64,000 nt of DNA from Acidobacteriota bacterium (GTDB lineage: Bacteria > Acidobacteriota > Thermoanaerobaculia > Gp7-AA8): the NCBI GenBank assembly GCA_016184115.1, contig JACPDH010000052.1, positions 35,587 through 99,586 of the forward strand, read 5' to 3'. Both the position numbers and the translations under genes were made by a program. Position 1 is the stretch's first letter; the number at the start of each line of letters is the position of its first letter. Shown here one piece after another: positions 44,022-52,773 of the stretch. Below the pieces are notes generated by a model that had not been told where the DNA came from, ran no database searches, and saw only the letters and a list, made by a program, of their open reading frames with translations.

Positions 44022-44843
44022 CTATTCGAAGACTGCGCGAAGCTGGATCAAGCCGATCTTCACGCGGTCGCCGTTCTTCACGGGGACCGGCGATCCGGTC
44101 GGGATGCGCTGGTCGTTGACGAAGGTTCCATTCACGGTGCCGACCTCTTCAATCACGGCATATCCCGTTTCCGATCGCAACACCTTCGCATGACGTCGCG
44201 AGACGGAGCGATTGGCATCGAATTCGGCGAGGTCGATATCGGGGCGAATGCCAGTGACCGGATCCGCTCTACCAATCGTAGTTTCAGATGTCGGACTGAG
44301 GAAGAAGGGGCTGCCGCTCGTGAGCTCGACGAGGCGATGTCGCGACGCTGCTCCTGCCGACTCGGGAGCGACGGCCTCGGCCGGCTCGAGATTCCTCACG
44401 ATCGCTTCGGGATCGATGTGCGGACCGGCGAGACGCTCGAGGAGTGTGTTCGCTTCGCGCAGTCGCACGGCGTACTTGCGAATGATGCGCACTGCGATTT
44501 CCGGATTCTTGCGAATCATCTCATCGAAGCGAGAACCGGAGATCGCGAGCAGCTTGCAGTCGGCGTCCGCGACCGCGTCTGCACTTCGCGGCGAATTCTC
44601 GAGAACTCCCATCTCGCCGAAGAAGTCGCCTTTGTCGAGAGTCGAAAGGAGGTGCGTCTCGCCGCGGATCTTCTTCTCGATCCTGACGCGACCTTCGAGA
44701 ATGATGTACATCTCCGTTCCGAGGTCGCCTTCCTGGAAGATCGTCTCGCCACCGGCGTGGGAAACCGTCTCGCGGGCGGGAATCTCCTTGCCAGGCTCGG
44801 TTGAGCCGGGGCCGGTTCCTGTCGATTTGAAGACGGCCTTCAT
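44022..44843 (-). CDS. Cyclic-nucleotide-binding and FHA domain protein
   Basis: The 273-residue product has an N-terminal cyclic-nucleotide-binding domain at about residues 25-140 (IFQEGDLGTEMYIILEGRVRI, FFGEMGVLENSPRSADAVA). A C-terminal FHA domain at about 180-272 carries the phosphothreonine-binding pattern TIGRADP, SVSRRHAKVL and GTVNGTFVNDQRI. No helix-turn-helix or catalytic domain is present, so it probably works as an adaptor in a Ser/Thr-kinase signalling route. It lies between recG and ldcA on the same strand. Confidence 0.9.
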   Translation of the reverse strand: MKAVFKSTGTGPGSTEPGKEIPARETVSHAGGETIFQEGDLGTEMYIILEGRVRIEKKIRGETHLLSTLDKGDFFGEMGVLENSPRSADAVADADCKLLAISGSRFDEMIRKNPEIAVRIIRKYAVRLREANTLLERLAGPHIDPEAIVRNLEPAEAVAPESAGAASRHRLVELTSGSPFFLSPTSETTIGRADPVTGIRPDIDLAEFDANRSVSRRHAKVLRSETGYAVIEEVGTVNGTFVNDQRIPTGSPVPVKNGDRVKIGLIQLRAVFE

Positions 44844-44849
44844 GACTGC

Positions 44850-45794
44850 CTAACGGCTCTCCCGCTCAACGACCGGCTCGGTGACTGTCATCGTGCAGCT
44901 CCTGGTGTCGAGTCTGACGTTTCGGCCGAAAGGAAGCAGGAGATTATTTCCGAAGTGTCCGAACGGCATGTTGTAAAGCACTGGAATGCCAAGCGAACCG
45001 AAGAACTGTACAAACAGCGATTCGAGCTCGTCGCGCTCTCCGACCCCGCACTCCCGCAACGTTCCAACGATGACACCCCGGAGAGAGGCCAATCTACCAG
45101 ACAGCCTGAGGGTGGTCAACATCCTGTCGATTCGATACGCGGGCTCGGCGACGTCTTCCCAGAACCAGATTCCGTCGTCGATCCAGAAGTCATAGGGCGT
45201 GCCGAGCAACGCGGCAGTGAGGGAGAGACACCCGCCGAAGAGATGGCCTTCGGTCACGCCTTCGGCGAGCACGTTCTGCTCGCCGAACGTCCACATCATC
45301 GGCGCGCGACCAGCGAGGAGCGCCCAGAACCACTCTTCGACATCAGGCGCGAGCCCCTCGAAGAAGTCGGTGTTGAGCATCGGACCGTGAAACGAGGCGA
45401 CTCCAGCGCGCGAGGCCATCGCCTGATGGAGCGCGGTCACGTCGCTGTAGCCGACGACAGGCTTCGGATCGCGCGCGATCGCCGCGTAGTCGATGCGATC
45501 GAGAATGCGCATCGCCCCATAGCCGCCCCGAGCGAAAAATATCGCGTCGACGTCATCGTCGCGGAGCGCGCGATTCAGCGATTCGAGTCTGGCGCCATCG
45601 CCACCGGCCAGATAGCCATTCGTTCGCGCATAGCTGTTCGGCGCGACGCGCACGTCGAAGCCTCGGGAACGAAGCGTCTCGGCTGCGGGCTCGATCCTCT
45701 CTTCGGTCGAAGGAGATGCGATCGAGAGCACGGCGATGGTTCCTCCCGGTTCGAGTGCGCGCGGCAGGCGAAGCGATGTCGCTGGATGAGTCAT
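44850..45794 (-). CDS. LD-carboxypeptidase (S66 family)
   Basis: It trims the terminal D-alanine from cytoplasmic muropeptide tetrapeptides for recycling. The 314-residue product from ATG 45794 begins MTHPATSLRLPRALEPGGTIAVLSIASP. It has the nucleophile region FFARGGYGAMRILDRIDY near residue 90, GYSDVTALHQA near 118, and the second-domain blocks EGHLFGGCLSLTAALLGTPY and the C-terminal YNMPFGH. The longer frame upstream runs into the RNase P RNA and is rejected. The gene starts 6 nt after the rnpB 3' end and has no clear ribosome-binding site. Confidence 0.9.
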   Translation of the reverse strand: MTHPATSLRLPRALEPGGTIAVLSIASPSTEERIEPAAETLRSRGFDVRVAPNSYARTNGYLAGGDGARLESLNRALRDDDVDAIFFARGGYGAMRILDRIDYAAIARDPKPVVGYSDVTALHQAMASRAGVASFHGPMLNTDFFEGLAPDVEEWFWALLAGRAPMMWTFGEQNVLAEGVTEGHLFGGCLSLTAALLGTPYDFWIDDGIWFWEDVAEPAYRIDRMLTTLRLSGRLASLRGVIVGTLRECGVGERDELESLFVQFFGSLGIPVLYNMPFGHFGNNLLLPFGRNVRLDTRSCTMTVTEPVVERESR

Positions 45795-45800
45795 AAAAGT

Positions 45801-46148
45801 GGAGTGGGCCTGTAAGCCGAATTCTGTTCTCCCGAAAGAGCGAAGATCATTCATCTGCCGACCGCGTTACCGCGGCGGTCAAGCGACCTACCCGGGAGCT
45901 TTCTACGGAAACGGGCGGTTCCACTGCTCCCCTATTTGGTCTTGCTCCGCAGGGGGTTTGCCATGCCATCGGCACTCGCGTGCGATGCGGTGCGCTCTTA
46001 CCGCACCATTTCACCCTTACCCCGTTAGAGGCGGTATCTTTCTGTTGCACTTTCCGTCGCGTCTCCACGCCTGGACGTTATCCAGCCTGCTGCCCGTTGG
46101 AGTTCGGACTTTCCTCCTCCTTACGGAGGCGATCCTCCGGCCCACTCC
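45801..46148 (-). ncRNA. rnpB: RNase P RNA (rnpB)
   Basis: The RNA component of RNase P, which trims the 5' leader from tRNA precursors. On the minus strand the 5' and 3' ends pair as P1 (GGAGTGGGCC at 46148 and GGCCCACTCC at 45801). Conserved bacterial landmarks are all present: GAGGAAAGTCCGAACTCC near the 5' end, GAAACCC-type and GGTAAGGGTGAAA-type internal segments (GGGGTAAGGGTGAAATGG), and the 3' block AGAACAGAATTCGGCTTACAG. The length of about 348 nt is normal. The upstream 46149-46251 is AT-rich and presumably holds the promoter, but I could not fix its boxes. Confidence 0.95.
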
Positions 46149-46251
46149 GGACCATCCAACATCGTCGTCGCGGCGCCGAATTTCGAGCCGAGAATTCATC
46201 CATGAAAATATATCGATATTTAAATCTATTCGTTTTCGAGAGTTACAAAAG

Positions 46252-46269
46252 ATGTCGGCGCGCCGACAT
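46252..46269 (-). terminator. Palindromic terminator at the NYN gene stop
   Basis: ATGTCGGCGCGCCGACAT is an 18-bp perfect palindrome that abuts the stop codon at 46270. On the minus strand it can fold into a 7-bp stem with a CGCG loop and is followed by CTTTTGT, so it looks like a short intrinsic terminator before rnpB. Confidence 0.5.
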
Positions 46270-46704
46270 TCAAACGTTTCTATTTTTCGCATCCGAAAAG
46301 TAGCTTTCCCAATCGGTACCGTCCGTCCGAGCGTCCCCTTCGGCAGCGCCCGTTCGGTCGAGCTTCGCACGAAACTCTGCGCAGCTCTCCACGCTCACCT
46401 TCCGGCTCTTGACACGGGCACCGAGCGCGCGGTCGTTCGTGACCACGACCGCGGGAGCCGTCGTCGCCACGAGCTCCCCGATGACGTCATCGCCACTCCG
46501 CGGATGCGCGAAGCGGATGCTGAGCCCTCCGAGATGCGTAGCGAAACCGTCCGGACGCTGGCCGTCGAAAACACAGTCGACCTTGCAACGCGCGGCGCGG
46601 GAGAAGGAGGCGAGACGTTGAACGAGCTCGCGCTTCGAGATTTCAGACTCTCGCGCCAGACCCAGTGCGCCAAGAAGATTGCTGCCGTCGATGATGTGAC
46701 GCAT
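46270..46704 (-). CDS. NYN-domain ribonuclease-like protein (YacP family)
   Basis: The 144-residue product fits the YacP/NYN (PIN-like) nucleases that act in RNA processing. It has the first acidic motif IIDGSNLLGALG at residues 4-15, DCVFDGQRPDG near residue 43-53, SGDDVIGELV near 70 and the strand-plus-acid motif VVVTNDRALGARV near 86. The last 30 residues are polar tail. It is 21 nt downstream of the DUF4388 gene and just upstream of rnpB. Confidence 0.85.
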   Translation of the reverse strand: MRHIIDGSNLLGALGLARESEISKRELVQRLASFSRAARCKVDCVFDGQRPDGFATHLGGLSIRFAHPRSGDDVIGELVATTAPAVVVTNDRALGARVKSRKVSVESCAEFRAKLDRTGAAEGDARTDGTDWESYFSDAKNRNV

Positions 46705-46725
46705 CGCGCTTCTCGCGCACCAGCG

Positions 46726-48540
46726 TCAGCGGCTGGCGCCCGGGCTGATGACGCTCGGCTTGCCACCGCGAAGCGACGCAGGGATCTCTCCCGTCGCGCG
46801 CTCAGCGTCGGTCCGATTCGCGTAGCGGCCCCAAAACACCCGATAGCACTGCTCCCCTCGGTAGGTAATCGGCAAGAACCAGACCTTCGAGCCGCCGACG
46901 TCGATCGCTTTCTGCACCGATGCGTCCTTGCAAACGAGCTCAAACTGAACGGTGAATGGCACGCTCGACGCCTCTTGCAGATACCGCTGCGCCTGGACCG
47001 CGTACTTGCTCGCCGACGCCGCAGGCTTCGACACAGGCTGAGGAACCACCGGTTTTGCCGGTGTCACGGCGGCAGGCTTCTCGGGTTCCGGCGTCACGGC
47101 CGTTGCTGATGGCTGCACGGAGGAAGGCTGCGTCGCCGTCGATGGCGAGGCGGCGGTCGCTGTCTCCGGAGGTGCTGTTGAAGTCGACGTAGCCGTACCG
47201 CTCGTCTCGGTGGTGGCGGTGGACGGTGGCTGTGCAGGCACAGGACGCGTCGCGACTGGTGGAGGCATCTGCGCAACCTCGACCGACTCGCCACCTCTCA
47301 CCCGCTGGAAGTAGTACCAGCCGCCCGCAACGCCGAGAAGCACGACCGTAATCGCGGCGGCGGCGATGAGGCCCGTCTTTCGGCCGCCGCGCGCAGGAGG
47401 TGGATTGAATGGCTTGCTCTTCTGCTGGCGCTGGGCGATTCGGTCTTCGATCGGAGGGAACTGCGCGGGCGGCACTTCGAAATTCCGAAGCGACTCGAGC
47501 GAACCGAGCCCCTCGCTTTCGATCGAAGATGCACCTCTCGACGGCGGAAATGCTGGCGCCGGCGGTTCGGTGTAGTCGATCCCAAGGTCGTCAGTCTGTT
47601 CCGCGGCCGGCGCGTCGAAGTCGTAGCCCATCAGATCGTCCGCAGGCACAGACGAGTCGGACTCGAATTCCGGGACGTCGCTCGATGAAGTCGGAGAAGC
47701 CGAATCGAACTGACCGGCCGGCGTGCCAGACGCAGCGGCCTCGCCGCCTCCGAAGTTGAGTGACATTTCGATCGTGGGAGAAGTTGGCTCGCCGAACCCT
47801 TCGAAGCCACCCGCCGGCGCCCCAGAAACCTCATGTAATTTCTCGGTTTTTTCGACAATCCCTAGCAAGTTCAATGCATTCAATAACTTGTACACATTGA
47901 ATGCATCGCTTCCCGACTCGGACGCAATCTCCAGCGCGGTGAGCACGCCATCGATTCTCGTTGCGATCCCCGCCGCCTCCTGGTTGAGGCCGAGAGCGCC
48001 GAACGAAGACTCAAACGCTGCCGATTTACGGAACACGGCCGATCCGCTATCGAGCAGCCGGTCGTATTTCGCCCGGTCCTGCTCCGTCAGCACAAGCTCG
48101 AGTACGACCTGAGGGAGCGGGAAACTCGTTCCCTCTTCTCGCTTTGGGAGGTAGTCGGAGACAACGGTGAAACTGCCCGACTTCCACTCGCTGATCGATC
48201 GGAGAATCCCGATGAGCTGAACCCGGCGTGCCCAGGCCAGCTCGCGCTTCGCGATGAACCCCAGGCCAAGAAGTGCGTCGCCCAGAGTCTCCGTTTCTTT
48301 TCGTTTGGAGAGCGCTTGCTTGACGTGATCGCGCGTGACCTTACCCGACTTGAGGAGGATCTCGTCAATGCTGTCTGCACGATCGTTCGTGCTCGCGGAG
48401 AGGATGTTCCCCTCCTTGAAATAGACGATCTTGATGACCGAGTCGTTTTCGAAGCGGATCGCGCCCGTGAACGCTTGTGATCCAAGCTCCACGAGTTGCG
48501 GAATCAACTCGATCTCCCAGATCTCGCCTTCGAGTTTCAT
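46726..48540 (-). CDS. DUF4388-type protein with membrane helix and SPOR-like C-terminus
   Basis: The 604-residue product starts with a DUF4388 (PATAN-like) domain at about residues 1-150 (GAIRFENDSVIKIVYFKEGNILSASTNDRADSI). A helical module up to about 235 ends DAFNVYKLLNALNLLGIVEK. A long disordered acidic and proline/serine stretch follows, then one membrane helix at about 389-410, a Thr/Ser/Pro/Ala linker, and a C-terminal domain with CYRVFWGRYANRTDAERA that resembles SPOR/septal peptidoglycan-binding repeats. The topology is cytoplasmic N-terminus and periplasmic SPOR-like end. It may connect a cytoplasmic signal to the cell wall or division site. The domain combination is unusual. Confidence 0.8.
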   Translation of the reverse strand: MKLEGEIWEIELIPQLVELGSQAFTGAIRFENDSVIKIVYFKEGNILSASTNDRADSIDEILLKSGKVTRDHVKQALSKRKETETLGDALLGLGFIAKRELAWARRVQLIGILRSISEWKSGSFTVVSDYLPKREEGTSFPLPQVVLELVLTEQDRAKYDRLLDSGSAVFRKSAAFESSFGALGLNQEAAGIATRIDGVLTALEIASESGSDAFNVYKLLNALNLLGIVEKTEKLHEVSGAPAGGFEGFGEPTSPTIEMSLNFGGGEAAASGTPAGQFDSASPTSSSDVPEFESDSSVPADDLMGYDFDAPAAEQTDDLGIDYTEPPAPAFPPSRGASSIESEGLGSLESLRNFEVPPAQFPPIEDRIAQRQQKSKPFNPPPARGGRKTGLIAAAAITVVLLGVAGGWYYFQRVRGGESVEVAQMPPPVATRPVPAQPPSTATTETSGTATSTSTAPPETATAASPSTATQPSSVQPSATAVTPEPEKPAAVTPAKPVVPQPVSKPAASASKYAVQAQRYLQEASSVPFTVQFELVCKDASVQKAIDVGGSKVWFLPITYRGEQCYRVFWGRYANRTDAERATGEIPASLRGGKPSVISPGASR

Positions 48541-48560
48541 GACCCACCCTCCCGTTCATG

Positions 48561-48614
48561 CGGGCGCACCGCGCCCGACCCCATGAGGTTAGCGGAGGTG
48601 GCGGCAGGCTGCAA
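48561..48614 (-). promoter_or_regulatory. Promoter and 5' stem-loop of the DUF4388 gene
   Basis: On the minus strand TTGCAG (48614-48609) and TAACCT (48591-48586) are 17 nt apart, with a predicted start near 48579. A perfect 7-bp stem with a triloop (CGGGCGC / GCGCCCG, 48561-48577) would lie at the very 5' end of the mRNA. It is followed by GGGAGGGTGGGTC and the ATG. The hairpin may protect the transcript. Confidence 0.45.
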
Positions 48615-48632
48615 CTGCGCCGAGCCGCGGGC

Positions 48633-50489
48633 TCATTTCCCCGCGCCGTTCAACTGCGCCCAGAGCGCCCTTCCGACCCGAGGACCCAGGACCTTCGCGA
48701 GATCCTGAACTGACGCCTGCCTAACCGCGGACACGCTGCCGAAGTGCTCGAGAAGGGTCCGCTTCCGTTTTTCTCCGATGCCTTCGAGAGCGTCGAGCTC
48801 GCTCGTGAGAGTCCGGCGGCTTCGCTTTTTCCTGTGCGAAGTAATGGAAAACCGGTGGGTCTCGTCGCGGATCTGCTGGAGGAGCTGCAGCGCTGGATCG
48901 CGTTTCTCGAGGCGCAGCGGTTCGTCGGCGTCGGGAAGGTAGATCTCCTCCTCACGCTTCGCGAGCCCGGCGATCGGGATGCTCCCTTTGTCGAGTTTCT
49001 CGAGCGCCGCGCGGGCGGCGTTGAGCTGACCGCGCCCTCCGTCGATCAGGATGAGGTCGGGCATGCTCCGCTCCTCCGCGATCACGCGCGCGTAGCGCCG
49101 TCCGACCGCCTCGGCGATCGATCTGAAATCGTCGGCACCTTCGACACTCTTGATGTTGAAGAGCCTGTATTGTTTCGGGTCGAGTTTGCCCGACTCGTAG
49201 ACGACCATCCCGGCGACCGAGTCGGTCCCCTGAAAGTTCGAGATGTCGAATGACTCGATGCGCCGGAGCTCCCCGTCCACCCCGAGGATCTCCGCGAGGC
49301 GGGTGGCGGCCGACTCGAGGCGCGTCTGCTTCGAGGTGCGAAAGCGTGAGCCGTGCGAGAGATGCGCGTTCTTCGTCGCCAGCCCTAACAGGTCGACCGC
49401 ACGTCCCTTCTTCGGAACTCTGATCGAGACGCGACGGCCGCGCTTCGATGAGAGCCACTCGGCCACGAGCTCGTTCTCGTCGAGCTCCACCGGAACGACG
49501 ACGTCGCCGGGTATGAAAAGGTTGTCCTCGTAAAACCGCTGGACGACCTCGGCGAGAAACGAAGGCGCGTCGTACCCGCTCACCTTCTCCCAGAAGACCT
49601 CTTTCCGGTCGACGAGGTTTCCTCCGCGCATGACGAAGACCGCGACGGCGACGTCTCCGCCCTCCTCCCATACGCCCCAGACGTCGGCGTCGGCGTCGCC
49701 CGGCGAAGCGACCTGCTGCTCCGACTGCGTGCGCTCGACCGTCCGGATCAAGTCACGGCAGTGGCGCGCGACCTCGAACTGCTCCGCTTCGGCAGCGGCG
49801 TACATGCGCTCCTTGAGCGCGTCGAGCAGCTCGCGGTTCCGACCGCCGAGAAAGAGCATGACGTCATCGACGACCCTCCGGTACTCGGCGCGCGTCGTAA
49901 GCCCGGCCACGCAAGGGCCCGGACACTGGTGCATGTCGTAGTAGAGGCAGGGGCGCGCGACGGCGCTCTTTCCTTCGACGATCTCGAGGTCGCACGTGCG
50001 CAACCGGAACTGATCGCCGATGAGCTTCAACATCTTCCTCGCGGTCCCCGCGAAGAACGGGCCGAAGTAGGCGTCGCCGCGACCGCGATGAACGCGCCGC
50101 GTGAAGACGACACGCGGATAGTCCTCGCTCAACGTGACCTTGAGGTAGGGATACGACTTGTCGTCGCGAAGGAGGACGTTGAAGCGTGGCTGGTACTGTT
50201 TGATCAGGTTGTTCTCGAGGAGGATCGCCTCGAGCTCGTTATTCGTCACGACGAAGTCGATCGACTCGATCTCGAGGATGAGCGACATCGTCTTGCCGTC
50301 GCGCGCACCGCGGCCGACGATGTAGGAAGAGACGCGCGCGCGCAGATTTCGCGCCTTGCCGACGTAGATGACTTCCCCCCCCGCGTTGCGATGGAGGTAG
50401 ACGCCGGGGCGCTCGGGGATCTCGGCGAGCCTCGCACGGAGTCTCGTGATGCGCGGATCGTCGGTGGGTGTCCTAGTGTAGTGTTTCAT
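48633..50489 (-). CDS. uvrC: Excinuclease ABC subunit C
   Basis: UvrC makes both incisions in nucleotide-excision repair. The 618-residue product has the GIY-YIG domain (PGVYLHRNAGGEVIYVGKARNLRARV at about residues 23-48), the UvrB-binding UVR segment near 215-245, the RNase H-like second nuclease with SFDISNFQG near 405, and C-terminal helix-hairpin-helix motifs (LDALEGIGEKRKRTLLEHFGS). The ATG at 50489 and the first residues MKHYTR are encoded by the terminal repeat of the element at 50473-50701, so that element supplies the start. No other start precedes the GIY-YIG domain. Confidence 0.94.
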   Translation of the reverse strand: MKHYTRTPTDDPRITRLRARLAEIPERPGVYLHRNAGGEVIYVGKARNLRARVSSYIVGRGARDGKTMSLILEIESIDFVVTNNELEAILLENNLIKQYQPRFNVLLRDDKSYPYLKVTLSEDYPRVVFTRRVHRGRGDAYFGPFFAGTARKMLKLIGDQFRLRTCDLEIVEGKSAVARPCLYYDMHQCPGPCVAGLTTRAEYRRVVDDVMLFLGGRNRELLDALKERMYAAAEAEQFEVARHCRDLIRTVERTQSEQQVASPGDADADVWGVWEEGGDVAVAVFVMRGGNLVDRKEVFWEKVSGYDAPSFLAEVVQRFYEDNLFIPGDVVVPVELDENELVAEWLSSKRGRRVSIRVPKKGRAVDLLGLATKNAHLSHGSRFRTSKQTRLESAATRLAEILGVDGELRRIESFDISNFQGTDSVAGMVVYESGKLDPKQYRLFNIKSVEGADDFRSIAEAVGRRYARVIAEERSMPDLILIDGGRGQLNAARAALEKLDKGSIPIAGLAKREEEIYLPDADEPLRLEKRDPALQLLQQIRDETHRFSITSHRKKRSRRTLTSELDALEGIGEKRKRTLLEHFGSVSAVRQASVQDLAKVLGPRVGRALWAQLNGAGK

Positions 50490-50701
50490 TAATCCGTGGC
50501 CTTTCGCAGAGCACAAACGGGGCGAGCTCAAGGAGCGAGGAGGAGGCGATGTGGTTCATCGTCGACGACGAGCGACGCGGAAATCGCCCCGTTTCTGCTC
50601 TGCCCTCCGGGTTGCGGCGGAATCGAGCCGCTTTCTTTGTCGCGAAATCGGCTCCATTCCGCCGCAACGAAAGGCAAGGGATTAACGAAACACTACACTA
50701 G
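50473..50701. mobile_element. 229-bp MITE-like element with nested inverted repeats
   Basis: Terminal inverted repeats of 34 bp (50473-50506 and 50668-50701) match at 31 positions and begin CTAGTGTAGTGTTTC. Inside, two further inverted repeats each match at 19 of 20 positions: 50506-50525 with 50584-50603, and 50611-50630 with 50649-50668. Together they can fold as a three-way junction with loops of 58 and 18 nt. The TA next to each end would fit TA-target insertion, as for IS630/Tc1-type elements. There is no coding capacity, so it would be non-autonomous. It fills the uvrB-uvrC gap and supplies the uvrC start codon. Confidence 0.8.
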
Positions 50702-50724
50702 CGGTCACGCTGCTCCCCGTTCGA

Positions 50725-52716
50725 TCAGACGAAGATCCGCAGTTCGCGAACCTCGCGGATCTTGTCGCGAATCTCGGCGGCGCGCTCGAAGTCGAGATTC
50801 TTCGCCGCTTCCTTCATGTCCTTCGTTAGGCGCGCGATCGTCTTGTCGAGGTCCTCGTCCGCGACCATGGCGAGCGCCTTCTGGAGCGGCTTCGACGAAC
50901 CGTCGTGGTAGTCGATGTTGGCCATCCGCACGAGATCGGAGTCGACCGCCTTGATGATCGTCGCCGGCTCGATGCCGTTCTCCTCGTTGTACTTCTGCTG
51001 AATCTCGCGGCGCCGGTTCGTTTCGTCGATCGCGTAGCGAAGCGAATCGGTGATCTTGTCCGCGTAGAGAATCGCGATCCCATTCACGTTTCGTGCGGCG
51101 CGGCCGATCGTCTGCACGAGCGACGTCTGCGATCGAAGGAAACCTTCCTTGTCGGCGTCGAGGATCGCAACGCAGGAGCACTCCGGAATGTCGAGACCTT
51201 CACGAAGGAGATTGATGCCGATGAGCACGTCGAAACTGCCACCGCGGAAGTCGCGGATGATCGCGACGCGCTCCAGTGTCTCGACGTCGGAATGCAGGTA
51301 GTTCACCTTGATTCCGAGCTCCATGAGGTACCGGGTCAGGTCCTCCGACATCCGCTTCGTCAGCGTCGTGACCATCACACGCTCGTTCCGCGCAGTCCGT
51401 TCCCGGATGACTCCGATCAGGTCGTCGACCTGGCCTTTGACGGGGCGGATCTCGATGACGGGATCGAGCAACCCCGTCGGCCGGATCACCTGCTCGACGA
51501 ACTCGCCCCCGGTACGTCCGAGCTCGAACGGTCCAGGCGTCGCCGAAACGTAGAGGATCTGGTTGAGCTTCGCGTCGAACTCGGCGAAGCTGAGCGGCCT
51601 GTTGTCGATCGCGCTCGGCAAGCGAAAGCCGTACTCGACGAGCGTCGTCTTTCGCGCCCGATCCCCTCCCCACATCGCGCGCACCTGTGGAATCGTCTGA
51701 TGCGATTCGTCGACGACGAGCAGCAGGTCGTCGGGAAAGTAATCGAGCAATGTTGGCGGAGGCTCGCCCGGCGCTCGTCCGCTCAGGTGACGCGAGTAGT
51801 TCTCGATGCCGTTGCAGTAGCCGAGCTCCGTCAGCATCTCCAGGTCGAACATCGTCCGTTGCGAGAGGCGCTGAGCTTCGAGGAGGCGGTCGTTCGCGCG
51901 CAGCTCTTCGACGCGGAGGTCGAGCTCCTGCCGGATGCCGTCGATCGACTGGAGGAGTCGATCCCGTGGCGTGACGTAGTGCGTCTTCGGGTAGATCGCA
52001 AGCCGTTCGTACTTCCCCGTGGTGCGGCCGGTGACCGGGTCGATACGCGAGATCGCATCGATGTCGTCGCCGAAAAACTCGATGCGCACCGCATCGTCCT
52101 CGTACGCCGGCCAGATCTCGAGCACGTCACCGCGCACGCGGAACGATCCGCGACCGAGGTCGTAGGGAGTGCGCTCGTACTGCATCTCGGCGAGACGGCG
52201 CAAATAGTGCTCGAGCGGCTTCGTCGCCCCTTTCTCGAAGAAGAGCAGCATTCCGAAGTAGAGATCGGGATCGCCGATGCCGTAAATGCACGACACCGAC
52301 GCGACGATGATCACGTCGCGCCGCTCGAAGAGCGACTTCGTCGCCGCGAGGCGAAGCTTGTCGATCTCGTCGTTCTTCGACATCTCCTTCTCGATGTAGA
52401 GATCGTTCTGTGGGATGTACGCCTCGGGCTGGTAGTAGTCGTAGTACGAGACGAAGTACTCGACTGCATTGTTCGGGAAGAAGTTCTTGAACTCCTGGTA
52501 AAGCTGTGCCGCGAGCGTCTTGTTGTGACTCAGCACGAGCGTCGGGCGATTCACGTTCTCGACCACCTTGGCCACGGTGAAGGTCTTGCCCGAGCCGGTG
52601 ACGCCGAGCAGCACCTGCTCCCGCCGGGCGTCGAGAACGCCACGCGTGAGCTCCTCGATCGCGCGCACCTGGTCGCCTTGAGGTTGAAACGGAGATACGA
52701 GCTCGAATCGATTCAT
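50725..52716 (-). CDS. uvrB: Excinuclease ABC subunit B
   Basis: UvrB verifies DNA damage and loads UvrC. The 663-residue product has Walker A GVTGSGKT at residues 38-45, the beta-hairpin region [12 protein letters not shown] near 92, the DEXX box [10 protein letters not shown] near 337, helicase motif VI region QTIGRAARN near 535, and a C-terminal UVR domain ([25 protein letters not shown]). ATG 52716 ([16 protein letters not shown]) is the family start; an upstream TTG is rejected. uvrC follows after the inserted element. Confidence 0.96.
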   Translation of the reverse strand: MNRFELVSPFQPQGDQVRAIEELTRGVLDARREQVLLGVTGSGKTFTVAKVVENVNRPTLVLSHNKTLAAQLYQEFKNFFPNNAVEYFVSYYDYYQPEAYIPQNDLYIEKEMSKNDEIDKLRLAATKSLFERRDVIIVASVSCIYGIGDPDLYFGMLLFFEKGATKPLEHYLRRLAEMQYERTPYDLGRGSFRVRGDVLEIWPAYEDDAVRIEFFGDDIDAISRIDPVTGRTTGKYERLAIYPKTHYVTPRDRLLQSIDGIRQELDLRVEELRANDRLLEAQRLSQRTMFDLEMLTELGYCNGIENYSRHLSGRAPGEPPPTLLDYFPDDLLLVVDESHQTIPQVRAMWGGDRARKTTLVEYGFRLPSAIDNRPLSFAEFDAKLNQILYVSATPGPFELGRTGGEFVEQVIRPTGLLDPVIEIRPVKGQVDDLIGVIRERTARNERVMVTTLTKRMSEDLTRYLMELGIKVNYLHSDVETLERVAIIRDFRGGSFDVLIGINLLREGLDIPECSCVAILDADKEGFLRSQTSLVQTIGRAARNVNGIAILYADKITDSLRYAIDETNRRREIQQKYNEENGIEPATIIKAVDSDLVRMANIDYHDGSSKPLQKALAMVADEDLDKTIARLTKDMKEAAKNLDFERAAEIRDKIREVRELRIFV

Positions 52717-52773
52717 CGGAGTGTCGTAAGGCGCGACGGCGGGCAAGTGTTCCCGGCTCGACGGCTCGGAATC

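Noticed and set aside
44850..45854. LD-carboxypeptidase starting at 45854
   Set aside because: The added residues would be encoded by the 3' end of RNase P RNA and have no family similarity.
45799..47109. A plus-strand open frame of over 400 codons
   Set aside because: It runs through the antisense of RNase P RNA, the NYN gene and the end of the DUF4388 gene, with no family features.
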